Assembly: GCA_032207245.1 (NCBI GenBank)
Contig: CM063506.1
Location: 42,757,124-42,821,123, forward strand
DNA: 64,000 bases
Reading direction: 5' to 3'
Source of the DNA: Pardosa pseudoannulata
Lineage: Eukaryota; Arthropoda; Arachnida; Araneae; Lycosidae
The position numbers were made by a program, and so were the translations under genes. Positions 35,570-49,615 of the stretch are shown piece after piece; positions within the stretch are counted from its first letter, which is position 1, and each line of letters starts with the position of its first letter. The notes beneath the pieces are model-generated. The model was given only the letters and a program-made list of their open reading frames with translations. It was not told the origin of the DNA and did not search any database.

Positions 35570-38500
35570 TAATTTCTAAAATGATTATTAGAGAGCAACA
35601 GATCCGTGCCATTAATTATGCATTTTACATTGTAAAAACACCTTTTAATTAAATTACACAATTGCATAAGAAACTTTGTATATTTCTCTCTAATCATACT
35701 TAAAAAAATCATCTAGTTAAACAATTGCTTTCAAACCGGAAAATTTGCTACTACGGTATGTAAAGAATTTTAGGCTCAATGAAATAAAGAATATGATTTT
35801 TAGAGAAAAACCAATCCATGACATTAATCATGCATTTAAACATATAAAAACACCTGTTAAATAAATTAAAAATTTTCAAGAGAAACTCAGCATATTTTTC
35901 TCTAGACATATTTTAAAAAATCATCTGAGTATAAACAATTTCTTTCAAACCAGAAAATTTATTTCTACGATATGAAAAGAATTTTTGGCTCAATGAAATA
36001 AAAAAAAAACCGATTTTAAGAGAACCACCAATCCATGGCATTAATAATGTATTCTATATTATAAAAACACCTATTAATTAAATTACAAATTTGCATAAGA
36101 AACTTTGTACATTTTTCTTTGATCATATTTAAAAAAATCATCTGAGTGTAAACAATTACTTTCAAACTGAAAATTGTTTACTATGATATGTAAAGAATTT
36201 TAGGCTCAATGAAATACAGAGAAAATGATTATTAGAGAACGACAGATAAATGACATTAATTATCTATTCAACATTGTATAAAACACCTTTTAAAAAAATT
36301 GCACATTTGCATGTGGCACTTTGCATATTTTTCTCTACTCTTATTTTAAAAAAAGTCATCTGAGTGTAAATAATTGATTTCAAACAGGTAAATTTATCAC
36401 TACTATATGTAAAGAATTTTGGACCCAATGAAATGCATAGAACCTGATTATTAGAGAATTACATATCCATGCCATTAATTAGGCAGTCAACATTGGAAAA
36501 ACACCTTTTAAAATTAATTACACATTTTCATGTGAAGCCTTGCATAATTTTCTCTACTCATATTTAAAAAAAACACATCTGAGTGTAAACAATTGATTTC
36601 AAAGCGGTAAATGTATTAGTATGATAGTAAAGAATTTTAGGCTCAATGAAATACAAAGAAAATGATTATTAGAGAACGACATATACATGCCTTTAATTAT
36701 GTATTCAACATTGTAAAAACACCTTTTAAAAATAATTACACATTTGCATGTAATACTTAGCATATTTTTCTGTACTCATATTCCAAAAAAAAAAAAAATA
36801 AAATAAAATAAATAAATAAATAAATAAATAAAAAAAAATAAAATAAAAAATCTGAGTGTAAACAATTGATTTCAAAGCAGCAAATTTATTACTACGATAT
36901 GTAAAGAATTTTAGGCCCAATGAAATACATAGAAAATGATTATTAGAGAATTACAGATCCATGCCATTAATTATGTATTCAACATTGTATAAACACCTTT
37001 TAAAAGAATTACACATTTGCATGTGAAACTTTGCATATTTTTCTGTAATCAAATTCTAAAAAAATTATCTGAGTGTAAACAATTGCTTTAAACCTGAAAA
37101 TTCATTACTGCGATAAAGAAGTTTAGGCTCAATGAAATACAGAGAAAATGATTATTAGAGAACGACAAATCTATGCCGTTAATTATGTATTCTACATTGT
37201 AAAAAACCGTTTTAATTAAATTACACATTTGCATAAGAAACTTTGTATATTTTTCTTTAATCACATTTAAAAAAATTCCTCTAGTGTAAACAATTGCCTT
37301 CAAACAGGAAACTTTATTACTACGATAGGAAATAATTTTAGGCTAGATAAAATACAAAGAAAATGATTATTAGAGAGCGACCGATCTATGCCATTAATCA
37401 TGTATTCTATATTATAAAAACACCTATTAATTAAATAACAAATTTTTTTACGAAACTTTGCATATTTTTCTGTAGTCATATCTAAAACAATTCATCTGAG
37501 TGTAAACAATTGCTTTGAAACCGGAAAATTTATTACTATGATATATAAGGAATTTTAGACTAAATGAAATACAAAGAAAATGAGTATTAGACTACGACTG
37601 ATCCATGGCATTAACCATGTATTATGTATTATAAATTCAATTTTTAATAAAATTACACATTTGCATGTGAAGATTTGCATATTTTTCTTTAATCATATTT
37701 TAAATATCCATCTGAGTGTAAAGAATTGTGTCAAATCGGTAAATATTTTACTATGATATGTAAAGAATTATAAGCTCAACGAAATACAGAGAAAAAATTA
37801 TTAGAGAACGACCAATCCATGTCATTAATCATGCATCTTATATTATAAAAACACTTTTAATAAAATTACACATTTGCATGAGAAACTTTGCATATTTTTC
37901 TTTAATCATATTTAAAAAAAATCATCTGAGTGTAAACAATTGCTTTGAAACCGGAAAATTTATTACTACGATAAGTAAAGGATTTTAGGCTGAATGAAAT
38001 ACAAAGAAAACGATTATTGGAGAACGATAGATTCATACCATTAATTATGTATTCAACATTGTAAAAACACCTTTTAATTGAATTACACATTTGCATAAGA
38101 AACTTTGTATATTTTTCTGTAATCAAATTTTAAAAATTAACTGAGTGTAAACAATTGCTTTAAACAGGAAAATTCGCTACTGCGATATGTAAAGAAGTTT
38201 AGGCTCAATGAAATACAGAGAAAATGAGTATTAGAGACCGACAAATCTATGCCGTTAATTATGTATTCTACATTGTACAAAAACCCTTTTAATTAAATTA
38301 CACATTTGCATAAGAAACTTTGTATATTTTTCTTTAATCACATTTAAAAAAAATCCTCTAGTGTAAACAATCGATTTGAAACAGGAAAATTTATTACTAC
38401 GATAGGAAATAATTTTAGGCTCGATGAAATACAAAGAAAATGATTATTAGAGAACGACCGATCTATGCCATTAATCATGTATTCTATATTATAAAAACAC

Positions 38501-39095
38501 TTATTAATTAAATTACAAATTTGTTTGAGAAACTTTGCATATTTTTCTATAGTCATATTTAAAAAAATTCGTCTGAGTGTAAACAATTACTTTGAAACCG
38601 GAAAATTTATTACTAGGATATATAAAGAATTTTAGGCTTAATGAAATACAAAGAAAATGGTTATTGGAGAATGACCGATACATGTAATGAATCATGTATT
38701 TTATATTATAAAAACACCTTTTAATAAAATTACACATTTGCATGTGAAGCTTTGCATATTTTTCTTTAATCATATTTATAAAAAAAAATTCATCTGAGTG
38801 TAAACAATTGCTTTGAAACCGGAAAATTTATTACTACGATAAGTAAAGAGATTTAGGCTGAATGAAATACAAAGAAAATGATTATTAGAGAACGACAAAT
38901 TCATGCCATTAATTATATATTCAACATTGTAAAAACACCTTTTAATTGAACTACACATTTGCATGAGAAACGTTGCTTATTTTTGTCTAATCATATTTAA
39001 AAAATTCATTTGAGTGTAAGTAATTGCTTTCAAACCGGAAAATTTATTATTATGATATGTAAAGAATTTTAGACACAATGAAATACAAAGAACGA
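35570..39095. repeat. About 215-bp tandem satellite, 16 or 17 copies
   Basis: The landmark (T)TATTAGAGA recurs near 35584, 35796, 36013, 36229, 36448, 36665, 36940, 37152, 37366, 37583, 37798, 38013, 38228, 38444, 38661 and 38882. Spacing is 212-221 bp, except one copy of 275 bp that carries an AAATA-rich insert at 36785-36850. Each unit equals one stretch of the 0.83-kb monomer, from the TATTAATTC-like block to the AATGAAATACAAAG block, joined head to tail. Minus-strand frames repeat with the unit (37902-38126, 38344-38586, 38513-38773, 38776-38964) but shift phase and contain stops, so they are not genes. Confidence 0.92.
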
Positions 39096-39629
39096 CTTAA
39101 AGTGATGTTTCTTTATAGAACAATAAAAACGGAACTTACCTTTGAAAATCATATTTCACATCTCTATTAGATAATAAATTACATTTTCTTCCAGGAAATT
39201 GTAAATTTCCCTTACTCTGTTAACGATAATTAAGAAATAAAATAAAATATTAAAATAGTTAATGTTATTAATCTATCTAACAAATTCCTATCAGTATGCT
39301 CAGGAAAAATTATCGATGGGAAAATTATAGTTAATTTAGTGAGGAAATAATTTCAATTAATCGTAAATTATGTGGGAAGTACCAGATTTTCTTTCTTTGT
39401 AGAAATAAAATGGGTTTTTTGTACTATGCACATTCATTTAAAATTGTATAAATATGCTTAGCTCGTTTCTTTTATAGGTGCTGCTATTCAAATGAAAAAG
39501 TATTTTTAAGTACGTCTTTGATAGAGTAAAATTAGGATTTATTAGTTTATGAATGATGTGCAATTAGGGAATTAATTTTTTCTAATTATAAAAAGATATA
39601 CCTATTATATAAATATTATATGTAATAGG

Positions 39630-39630
<1 letters not shown>
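39096..39630. repeat. Last 0.83-kb monomer, array edge
   Basis: After the 215-bp copies the rest of the monomer follows once (GATAATTAAGAAATAAAATA, AATTATGTGGGAAGTACCAG, CACATTCATTTAAAATTG), then the array ends. This shows the 215-bp amplification happened inside a monomer. Confidence 0.7.
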
Positions 39631-40137
<507 letters not shown>

Positions 40138-41644
40138 TTCAAACTCTAATCATTTTATGAAAAAGTGTTGAATATACTTTTAGTATCCTTCGCAGCAATG
40201 GTTTTTATAAACTAATGATTCAAGTTTTCCTTCATACACAAACATTATCATAAACATGGTCTTTTTGAAATGATGTAGTTTATACAAAATTTTCTTTCCA
40301 ATAAACGTAACTAACTAATTTATTTTTTAAACATTTGTTTGAAAATGTATATATTCCTAGAGTAAAAAAGAACTGAATTCTGTTTACTTGATGTTCCTTT
40401 TCCCTGAGATGTCTAAACTGGCTTAATTTTTTCTGTACAGTAAATAAAAAAATTATAACAAACCTTAAATACCTTTATATTTTAGTTTATCCTAAATGTG
40501 CCAAAACATAGCTTTATTTTATCCTATTACTTAAAATTTACAGCGTTGTTAAAAACAATGATTTTAAATACTCAAGATAAGAAAAGTACATATTAAACAA
40601 AATGTAATAGATATGTTAGAAAAAAATTCCTTAACTAACTCGTTTGGAGCACTTTCTGGAATTCTAGTTTAAAAAGCTTCTGAAGGGCTGCAAATATACA
40701 TTCCAAATGTAGAATTTAATTATACAAGTTTAATTATACAGATAGTTAAACCTGAAGAACTCCAAGTTCAGAAAAACTCAATCATCGTCCAATTGCAAGT
40801 ATGTATGAGGCAATTGAATAAAATATTACTTCTGTAAGTATACATTGTACAAACAAATAAAATAGACGTACAATTAATGTATTACTTTAAAACAACAACA
40901 AAGATAAAAATTAAATTTTATTCTAATTCTTTCAAGGTATTTTATATGGTATAAAACTGATAATCACCTTCTGAAGCTTTAAAAAATAATAGAATTCCTT
41001 TAATTCATTACATCAGCCATTTTAAAACCGTACAGAGAAAAAAAACTAATAGTTCCGAATCCAAGTTTCGAAAGAAGATTCCGAAATAGTTCGAAAGAAA
41101 AAGATTTCAGTAGTCGCAGAGGTGGCATAGACGGAATAGAATGTCCAAAAAAGGAACATTCCCTGGTGATCGATGAACAGGAACGGATACTTTAAAGTAA
41201 AACGTGTCGGAATAAAATGAGAACAGTTTTTCTCCTTTATTTGAATCCTGTGTTTATTTCGTCCTAATCGACTTTTTATTTTTATCGAACTGACTGTTTA
41301 TATGTGGATTCGGCAGTAGAGATTGTTTTGAATTCGGAATGAGTTCGGGAAATAGTCAAAATCTTTTTTTATTTGTTTCATTTACGTTTTTAAAGGTTGA
41401 TGTTTGATGGTTATTTCATCCAAAAATGTATTTAAATGATTAAAAATAAATTTTCTTAGTATTTATTGATAACAAAAATTGAGACATTTCTAATTTTGAA
41501 TGGTATGTTTAATAATCTGTAATGAGATTATTGTGTTTATTATATTCCAATACTGATTGAAATACCAGAAACCTCGAAAACATTATTTTTTTTGTTCTCC
41601 TAGTTTCCATGTTGAAATATAAGCTTTTCATGGGAGATTATCAA
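40138..41644. other. AT-rich intergenic region, nothing recognised
   Basis: No paired inverted repeats, tandem repeat or coding frame could be supported. Sequence near 41045-41220 is slightly less AT-rich but shows no domain. Confidence 0.5.
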
Positions 41645-41925
41645 ACGATAGTTCGAGAGAGGGTATATTAAAACTAATCCCTCTAAAACAAAAGCGATTT
41701 CCTTCAGTTACAATGGGATCTCACCGCCACCCGTCCTGGTCTGTGGTCAACTTGTTTACTTTGAGATGGAAGTTAAATACCTTGGTGTTTATTTAGATAG
41801 TCATTTAACTTGGATGAAAAGTATTGACTGTTTCATTGTTAAATTTTTAAAACTATGAATAACATTGCTTAACTCCTGTATCAGAACCAATTGGGATTGG
41901 GAGAGAAACTGCTCTTGTATACATA
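41645..41925 (+). pseudogene. Jockey-like reverse transcriptase fragment, decayed
   Basis: The translation contains NPSKTKAISFSYNGISPPPV then LVCGQLVYFEMEVKYLGVYL and DSHLTWMKSIDC. It aligns with the segment just after the catalytic FADD motif in the LINE at 20989-22584, where the equivalent reads NPTKTKAIFFSYKRIPPPPV. Past about 41850 it has a stop and frameshift, though LLYQNQLGLGEKLLLYT can still be read in another frame. No catalytic motif remains. The right end runs into SINE-like sequence. Confidence 0.8.
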
Positions 41926-41954
41926 ATAAAATAGTAAACATAATGTCCCTTCTA

Positions 41955-42035
41955 GTGTTCAATACCGGGGATATAGGGCCTTCGACCCATCGGGGCACCA
42001 AGATCTCAGATACCAATGTCAATGCCAAAGCTTTT
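41955..42035 (-). mobile_element. Possible old SINE head
   Basis: On the minus strand, GGCATTGACATTGGTATC followed by GATGGGTCGAAGG loosely follows the tRNA-like head of the SINE at 7312-7483 (GGCATTGACATTCGGATC). The B box is poor and no duplication is seen. Confidence 0.35.
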
Positions 42036-42235
42036 CTGAAGTACCTGAAGGTGTGATGAAAAACTATCCTAATCTTCGAACGTGGGATAGGTCAAAATAT
42101 AATTTCAAATCTAATAAATTGTAATATTTCTGTGACTTCTTGGTAGTAAGACTCAGTTCCAAAATAGCCAAAGATTAATACACTTTAGTCATTAATTACA
42201 CTTGTTGCTTCGTTAGTTGGATTGAAATTGTCTCC

Positions 42236-42390
42236 TGTTTTGTAACTCTAGGGCTAATGAAACCAGGACCAACTGATCAGGTCCGATTTCGAATGTCTAC
42301 GAACACCTATGACAGCAAGGGAAATCGAATCCTTGAATTCCGGTACCGAACAGCAGAGGTTACCCATCCGGATATCGTTTACCTCGTTAT
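42236..42390 (-). mobile_element. SINE copy related to the one at 7312
   Basis: Read in parallel with 7337-7460, it shares GTAAC, a GG.CT.ATGA.AC block, a TCCGATT.CGAA block, CTACGAACA.C and the GAATTCCGGTACCGAA stretch where the other copy has GAACTCCGGATCCGAA. The tRNA-like head and body are recognisable but diverged. No target duplication was found. Confidence 0.68.
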
Positions 42391-42780
42391 GCTTGCCAAA
42401 ATCGAGTGTAAAAATTCGTCACGCTTAAGAAAAATAGGTAATTTGAAGGAGAAAAATGTATAGCAATCAATGTGGAGATAGTAAAAGAAATGGGCGAGTT
42501 ATACTCTTATTAGTTTGAGTTAGTGTAGTATGGCCATTTATATGCATTTTTTCCATATTCACTCTTTTTCTTTGATTTGTATTCACAAGAATAACTAAAT
42601 GAACTAAGCACACTCTATTCCAGTATCTTACTTCTGACCATTTCTATTTGTTACATTATAAAATCTTTACTTTTTTATAATCTGCAGCTGAAACATTAGA
42701 TAAGGATATATGCACTGTAGTGGTATCATGAGTTGCGCGTGTGTGAGTTATTGATCTCTAATTATTCCATAAGAATATAT

Positions 42781-43121
42781 TGTCACGATGATTTGAAAGA
42801 ACACACCGCTTAACTTAACAGATGAATTTATTGAAGCTAAGTAGCAACTCGCAACTTTACAAGATCAGGAAGTTGCCTACAACTAGTGGATATCAGCTTT
42901 TATACCCGACCAGAATATTCGAGAAATAACTAATTTACATATTAAAGGAATATCTAGAATGTTCAAGAACCTAAGGAAATAATAAATAACAGTTTTAAAT
43001 TTAAAATCCGTACTTTGGATAAACAGCCATGGCAAGCATCGAACCCACAATCTTCGGGTCTGGATCGCGTGCTTTGACCATTCGTCCACTGAGCTCGTTG
43101 CCTAAGCTTCTTTATGCGGCA
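42781..43121 (-). mobile_element. Solo LTR-like element containing a tRNA-like segment
   Basis: On the minus strand it runs from TGCCGCATAAAG to ATCGTGACA (TG...CA), with GGGTATAAAAGC as a TATA box and CAATAAATTC as a poly(A) signal about 80 bp further on. ATAT flanks both sides (42777-42780, 43122-43125), a weak duplication in this AT context. Near its 5' end, about 43025-43105 on minus, is a tRNA-like stretch with an A box (GAGCTCAGTGG) and a B box (GGTTCGATGC). A tRNA-like head in an LTR is unusual. It could instead be a SINE fused to the LTR. Confidence 0.5.
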
Positions 43122-43126
43122 ATATA

Positions 43127-43657
43127 CAATCTGTTCCATAAGAGCGTGTCGTCTATTTCTTTGAAAATACAAACAAATTAGTTAAAAATACATTTGTACC
43201 GTGTAGTATACATATTAAACTGAAATGCATTTCACCTAATAAGTTGTCCAGTCCCCATTATTATCGATTATGCAAGAATCACTTTATCATTCGATTTTGA
43301 CGTTGAGCGGCGTTTACCCCGTTCCGGTAGGTCGTCAACATTTTGTACCGCTTTATAACGTGCTACCCACTTCTTGACGAACGACTCCGACTTTCTCATG
43401 TACCGGGCTGTAGCTGCACAAGACATTTTTGGTCCTTTTGGATGGTTACACAGAAACATTGTCTCAAAACGGTTTTCACCTCAAAACGGCTCTCACTCTT
43501 TATGGAATTGTTGATTTAACCACAGTAAAACAAATAAAATAAAGAATATAACGATAAAGCATTTTTCTCTAATGTTTGAAGACAACGTTAAATTAAGCCA
43601 GTATCTGAGCTATCTATGGACGAAGTTATGAGCTATATGCTCATATGGAACACACTG
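43127..43657 (-). mobile_element. Internally deleted Tc1/mariner-type element
   Basis: Ends CAATCTGTTCCATAAGAGC on the left and, reversed, CAGTGTGTTCCATATGAGC on the right form terminal inverted repeats. TA flanks both (43125-43126, 43658-43659). The length is 531 bp. It retains only the N-terminus of a transposase. Confidence 0.8.
43268..43459 (-). pseudogene. Transposase N-terminal HTH fragment
   Basis: The 63-codon frame contains CAATARYMRKSESFVKKWVA and VDDLPERGKRRSTSK. This is a helix-turn-helix of the IS630/Tc1/mariner type followed by a basic linker that stands where GRP(R) linkers normally occur. The DDE catalytic domain is missing, as the element ends soon after. It could act only as a DNA-binding fragment, if expressed at all. 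Confidence 0.72.
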
Positions 43658-43659
43658 TA

Positions 43660-44726
43660 TAACTTTATAATTTAAAAATTACTGCAGTGTCCTAGTAATG
43701 CGTATCTCATATTTCATGGTAAAATTGAAATTTCTAAACAGTAGATCAAGAAAAATTATTTTTATCTCTTACAAATTAATGTTCTCTGGTTTATTGTGTT
43801 GACATAGACTACATTTTTTACCACAGATTCTTCGTAGACTTTAACAATTAATTACTGTAACGGAAACTAAATTTTTAAGTTAATATATTTTAGCGCATGT
43901 TACTTAATAATCGTGTTGTAAAAATTTTCATCTGTTTATATAAAGCAAATAGAAAAATTTAATTAAAACTAAGAATAATTATTTAACATTATTTCTGCTT
44001 TTTAAACTTTACTGAAGATTAATTAAACTCTAATTATTTGCATGCAACAGCGGCTTATTTAGAGGATGAGCGAAAAATCTAATCTCAAGTGTGTTTATTT
44101 CCAACAAATCAAACAACCAATTATTCTCTGAAACTAAAGAAAATAAATATTTAAAGACTCCAACAAAATTATATTTTCCCCCCTTTAGCCTAAATAAACA
44201 ACCGGGGAAAGAATTCAAAGAATTTGCTTAGGCAGCTTAGGTTGTTTACTAAATTCAATTCTAAACATATTTTGAAATGTAAGAGATAGGTTTTTCTAAG
44301 TTACGGAAATTTTAGTTTATACAAATACAAATATGGTAAAAAGACTCTGGCAGTTTTCTGTTATTGCATTATTTAATTTGCACCATTTCCCCAGATGTCA
44401 TGTTAAATGAAAATTTCTGTCTGGAGTTAAGAAAAACATATTTTGATGCATTCTTGGACAATTAGAACATTTTAACTTGGCTGTTAAATTGGGAGATTTT
44501 ATGGAGTTTTCTAATTAAAGCTTAATTTCTCTAACTAGGAAATGTAATCTATGCAATTTTAACCCTTTAAATTTAACTACGATGTTAATACAAACTTGAA
44601 ATTAATTTTAAGAAGAAAGGAAATGATTTATAAATTATGACATGCCACTGAAATTTGCGAAAAATTATTTTGTCTTCAACTAATCGAATATGTTTGTAAA
44701 GAAAGGAGTAAAAACTTTAGTAGTTT
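43660..44726. other. AT-rich region, nothing recognised
   Basis: No repeat boundaries, paired termini or convincing frames between the deleted transposon and the minisatellite. The 62-codon minus frame at 44030-44218 has no recognisable content. Confidence 0.5.
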
Positions 44727-45170
44727 AAAAAGAGAAAGATTAAAACGTGTTTATAAATACATACAAAATGAACAGTATTTCACTGCTCATTTTGCGTGAT
44801 CAAATATGGTACATTAAAACAGATTTGTAAATTTGTTCCAAATAAACATTATTTCACTTAAAAAGAGAAAGATAAAAACACATTTACAAATCTATACAAA
44901 ATAAACAGTATTTCACTTAAAAAGAGAAAGATAAAAACACATTTGTAAATATGTACAAAATAAACAGTATTTCACTTAAAAAGAGAAAGATAAAAACACA
45001 TTTGTAAATATGTACAAAATAAACAGTATTTCCATTAAAAAGAGAAAGATAAAAACACATTTGAAACAAATATGTACAAAATAAACAGTATTTTCCTTAA
45101 AAAGAGAAAGATAAAAACACATTTTTACAACTAATAAACATTCGCTTATAGTAAAGATAAACAATCACGC
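44727..45170. repeat. 59-bp minisatellite, about 6 copies
   Basis: AAAAAGAGAAAGATAAAAAC recurs at 44727, 44860, 44919, 44978, 45037 and 45099, with spacings of 59, 59, 59 and 62 in the regular part. The first copy is separated by 133 bp, and degenerate copies continue to about 45300. Each unit contains AAATAAACAGTATTTC. Confidence 0.92.
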
Positions 45171-45632
45171 CTTAAAAATATCAGTATTTCGGCACATAAG
45201 GAAGAAACACATTTCACTTATAATGATAACATTTTAATTACTATTTACTATATTTTCAAAACTAATTGCACATATCTTTTTCAAGAGAAAGATAAAACAA
45301 TTGTTACATACAAGGTATTGTCAATAAGTATTTCTCCCTTAGAGATGATAAACATTTGTAAATATGTAAATAAAAGTATTTCCTTTGAAAGAAATTTCAT
45401 TCTAAATAGAAGTCTTTCGTACATATAATACTTCCTTTACTGCGTATCAAAAAATCATAAGCAGTAAACATTCGATTTAAAAAAAATTTTATATTTATTT
45501 TATTTTTTTTTAAATATCCTAAAAAAATATTTATTTCATCTGGCTGATTAAAAGCAATGATGCAACTCTATATGAATACATCGATTGTAGGTATTGCATT
45601 GTTTTAGACAGGAAATATAATTGTTCATTATA

Positions 45633-47095
<1,463 letters not shown>

Positions 47096-49046
47096 TTACA
47101 AATTACAAGGTTGATATTCCGTAAGTGGATTTCACCCCTAAATTGCAAATACGTTTGTAATTATCAAACTGATGAATTATTCTAGAATGCCTTGTTGCAT
47201 AGCAGATATTGGTCTATGTATTGTACAGATTGAAAATTTGAGTAATTTATATGAATGTTTCTGTACAGTATCCATTTTGTAATATTTGTAACATTAATTA
47301 CAAAGAAAATTTTATAAAAAATTAACATTTTCCTATTATAAGAGACATGCTTATGGTTGGAGTGAACGTGACAGTGAAGGGTTTCCAGCGGCATTATAAT
47401 AATTTGAAATTCTGGATTTTGAATAAAGAAACACATTTTCTATCGGATCAAATTGTGAATCTAAACCATTCTCGAATCAGCTTAATGACATACACAAAGT
47501 TTCATCAAAATCAGTCCAGCTCTTTATGAACAGTTCTATTACAAACACAAGGATAGAAAAATTTTATGTATAAAGGTATATTGCTAATAAAAAGTGTCTT
47601 GTAAAATGTGTTATGAACGTACACTATATAAAAGTTTATGTACGCCGCTATCTAGTTAAGACTATTTTGAAGTCTCATAGAGCGTAGAATATAAACAAAG
47701 TTAATCATAAATTTAATCCTATTCTATCTGAAAACAGCAGATAAGACTTTTTATCCTAAGTTATTACAGCTAAATACACTGATGATCGATTCATTGTAGT
47801 ATGGGTAAAAATCAAGCCTTCTGTATAAACAAAAAAAAAAATGCGAGTATAAAGGTTAATTTTAACAACTTTTACATGAGCATAAAAACAAAATCTATAA
47901 ACATTAATTACAAAAATTACTCCTTTCAAATTTAACAAGGAAAAATCTCAAAAATTGATTATCGGATTAAAAAGGAAGCAACGGCGTTGAACATACATTT
48001 TTGACCTTTTGTTCGCTCTTTTTGTACAACGGCTCTGGATTAAATCAGTTTACTGCATTGTATAGACGTATTGATTTATTTCTTTATAATCTTTAATGAT
48101 AAAAAATATGTTAAAACTTAACATATCACCAAAGAAAACGGAAGTACAATTTTTATCTAAATAATCGATTATTGGGAAAGTTTATCTGACACTTTTGTTT
48201 TACGGTTTAGTAACTATAATGGAAAAGGTGACTAAAGTATACAAAATATAAAAAGTACGAGTAAATAGAAGTTTGAAAATATATTTAATTAAGTTTCTTT
48301 GTTTTGTTTCTTAGAGAGCACTTAAAAATAAAGAAATTATCAAGAGTAATAAAAAAAATGTGTGTGAATGTCACATTTTATGAGACATCATATTTGTGTC
48401 ATTAATTCTTAGATAAACATCTATAAAAAAGTTTATAACAAAAATGTAATGTAACAAGAAAAAATAAACATGTAATCTTCAAATATACAAAAAATTCAGA
48501 CGATGCTAATAATAGTATTCTTTTATTACCAATCAATATATTTTACTTTAATGTAATGTTTGTTCAATAATGGTAAATTAGCTACTTTTTTATTTCTTAC
48601 ACTTAGTAATTCTGAGTTTTAACCCTCGAGAACTCGAGCCTTGCCTCTGAGGCCAAAGCGTTATAAAAATATTCCTCACAAAATTACTAAATTGAAATAT
48701 AGTTACCAAATTTTCAGTAGCTGTCTTATAGGCCTTCTAGACCCCATTAACATGCATTTAAGCAATTTTCTCCAAATATTTTTCTCGGAAAGAGATACTT
48801 TTAATTTATTTGGGCACCAGAATCCCAAAGCTTGCGCATACGCTTTTGCATTTTTATTTAGTATTTGTTGTCAGATTAAAGAGCCTATCACAAATACATC
48901 GTTATTTGATGAAAATGATGAAATAGAAAGATGTGATTTAAGTTTTTAACTTCAGGATGTCTTATATTTGTGCTTTCGAAATGTTAATAGAAAATCTTTT
49001 AAAAATTAATATTTCAAATAATTCGAAAGAGATTTTAAACTTTAAA
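47096..49046. repeat. Copy 1 of a long-period diverged repeat (about 3.5 kb)
   Basis: The block at about 48053-48260 (GTATTGATTTATTTCTTTAT, TCGATTATTGGGAAAG, GACACTTTTGTTTTACGG, GACTAAAGTATACAAAATAT) recurs at about 51664-51850 and 55132-55320. A frame of 102 codons at 48641-48949 has no domain I recognise and is not called as a gene. Confidence 0.6.
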
Positions 49047-49210
49047 TCCCCTATATAATAATAGCCTAAGTTGTCTGTCCATCTGTCCGTCAGGCATCCA
49101 TATTGGATTTTTTATGAGTTAGGGTTAGCAAAATTCAAAGCGAGTTCGAAGTTAACCCCATTCCCACTTTTCGAGCGTTTAATGCTATTATTTCAAGCCT
49201 TATTCTCCCT
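49047..49210 (+). mobile_element. Helitron-like element, 5' part
   Basis: It starts TCCCCTATATAATAATAGCC after an A, then CTGTCCATCTGTCCGTC, matching the 5' end of the element at 17923. Similarity continues through GAGTTAGGGTTAGCAAAATTC and fades near 49210, before any 3' hairpin. Confidence 0.68.
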
Positions 49211-49615
49211 CTTATTCTATACTAAATTCATTCTTGATAGGATGGTGAGGCCGGAGTGTAATATTTGAATTTCTGGACTGTTTTTACTCGACCCTTATAT
49301 ACTGTAATTAGTTACTTCATTACGAGTAGGCGTGACACGTTCGATAGAGTGTCTGCCCATTTGATCATCGTACTTCTCTGTTCTGTCCCTGATGAAGCCA
49401 CATTTTTCTAAATGTCTAAATAATTTAATATTTTCTGCTTTTCTGTTAAATTCCTATTCCTAAAGTTGTTTTATTATTTTAAAGTTGTTCTATTATTTTT
49501 TCAACCTTTTATGATTTTTATTATTTTTATTTTATTAAATTTACGTATTGTTGTACGGATGTCCTTGGCCACATAAACATTTCATGTTTTTTATCCTTAA
49601 ACTTTCTTCTCACAA

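Noticed and set aside
36780..36850. AAATA-rich insert inside the 215-bp array as a LINE tail
   Set aside because: No LINE sequence or target duplication adjoins it; it looks like simple-sequence expansion within one unit.
37902..38964. Series of similar minus-strand frames of 62-86 codons
   Set aside because: They recur because the 215-bp satellite unit recurs. Phase and ends vary between copies, stops are frequent, and the unit length is not held to a multiple of three.
43025..43105. tRNA gene on the minus strand
   Set aside because: A and B boxes are present, but the anticodon and T-stem pairing fail and only about five acceptor pairs form, so it is tRNA-derived, not a functional tRNA.
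48641..48949. 102-codon plus-strand frame
   Set aside because: No domain recognised and it lies in the diverged long-period repeat without conservation in the other copies that I could see.
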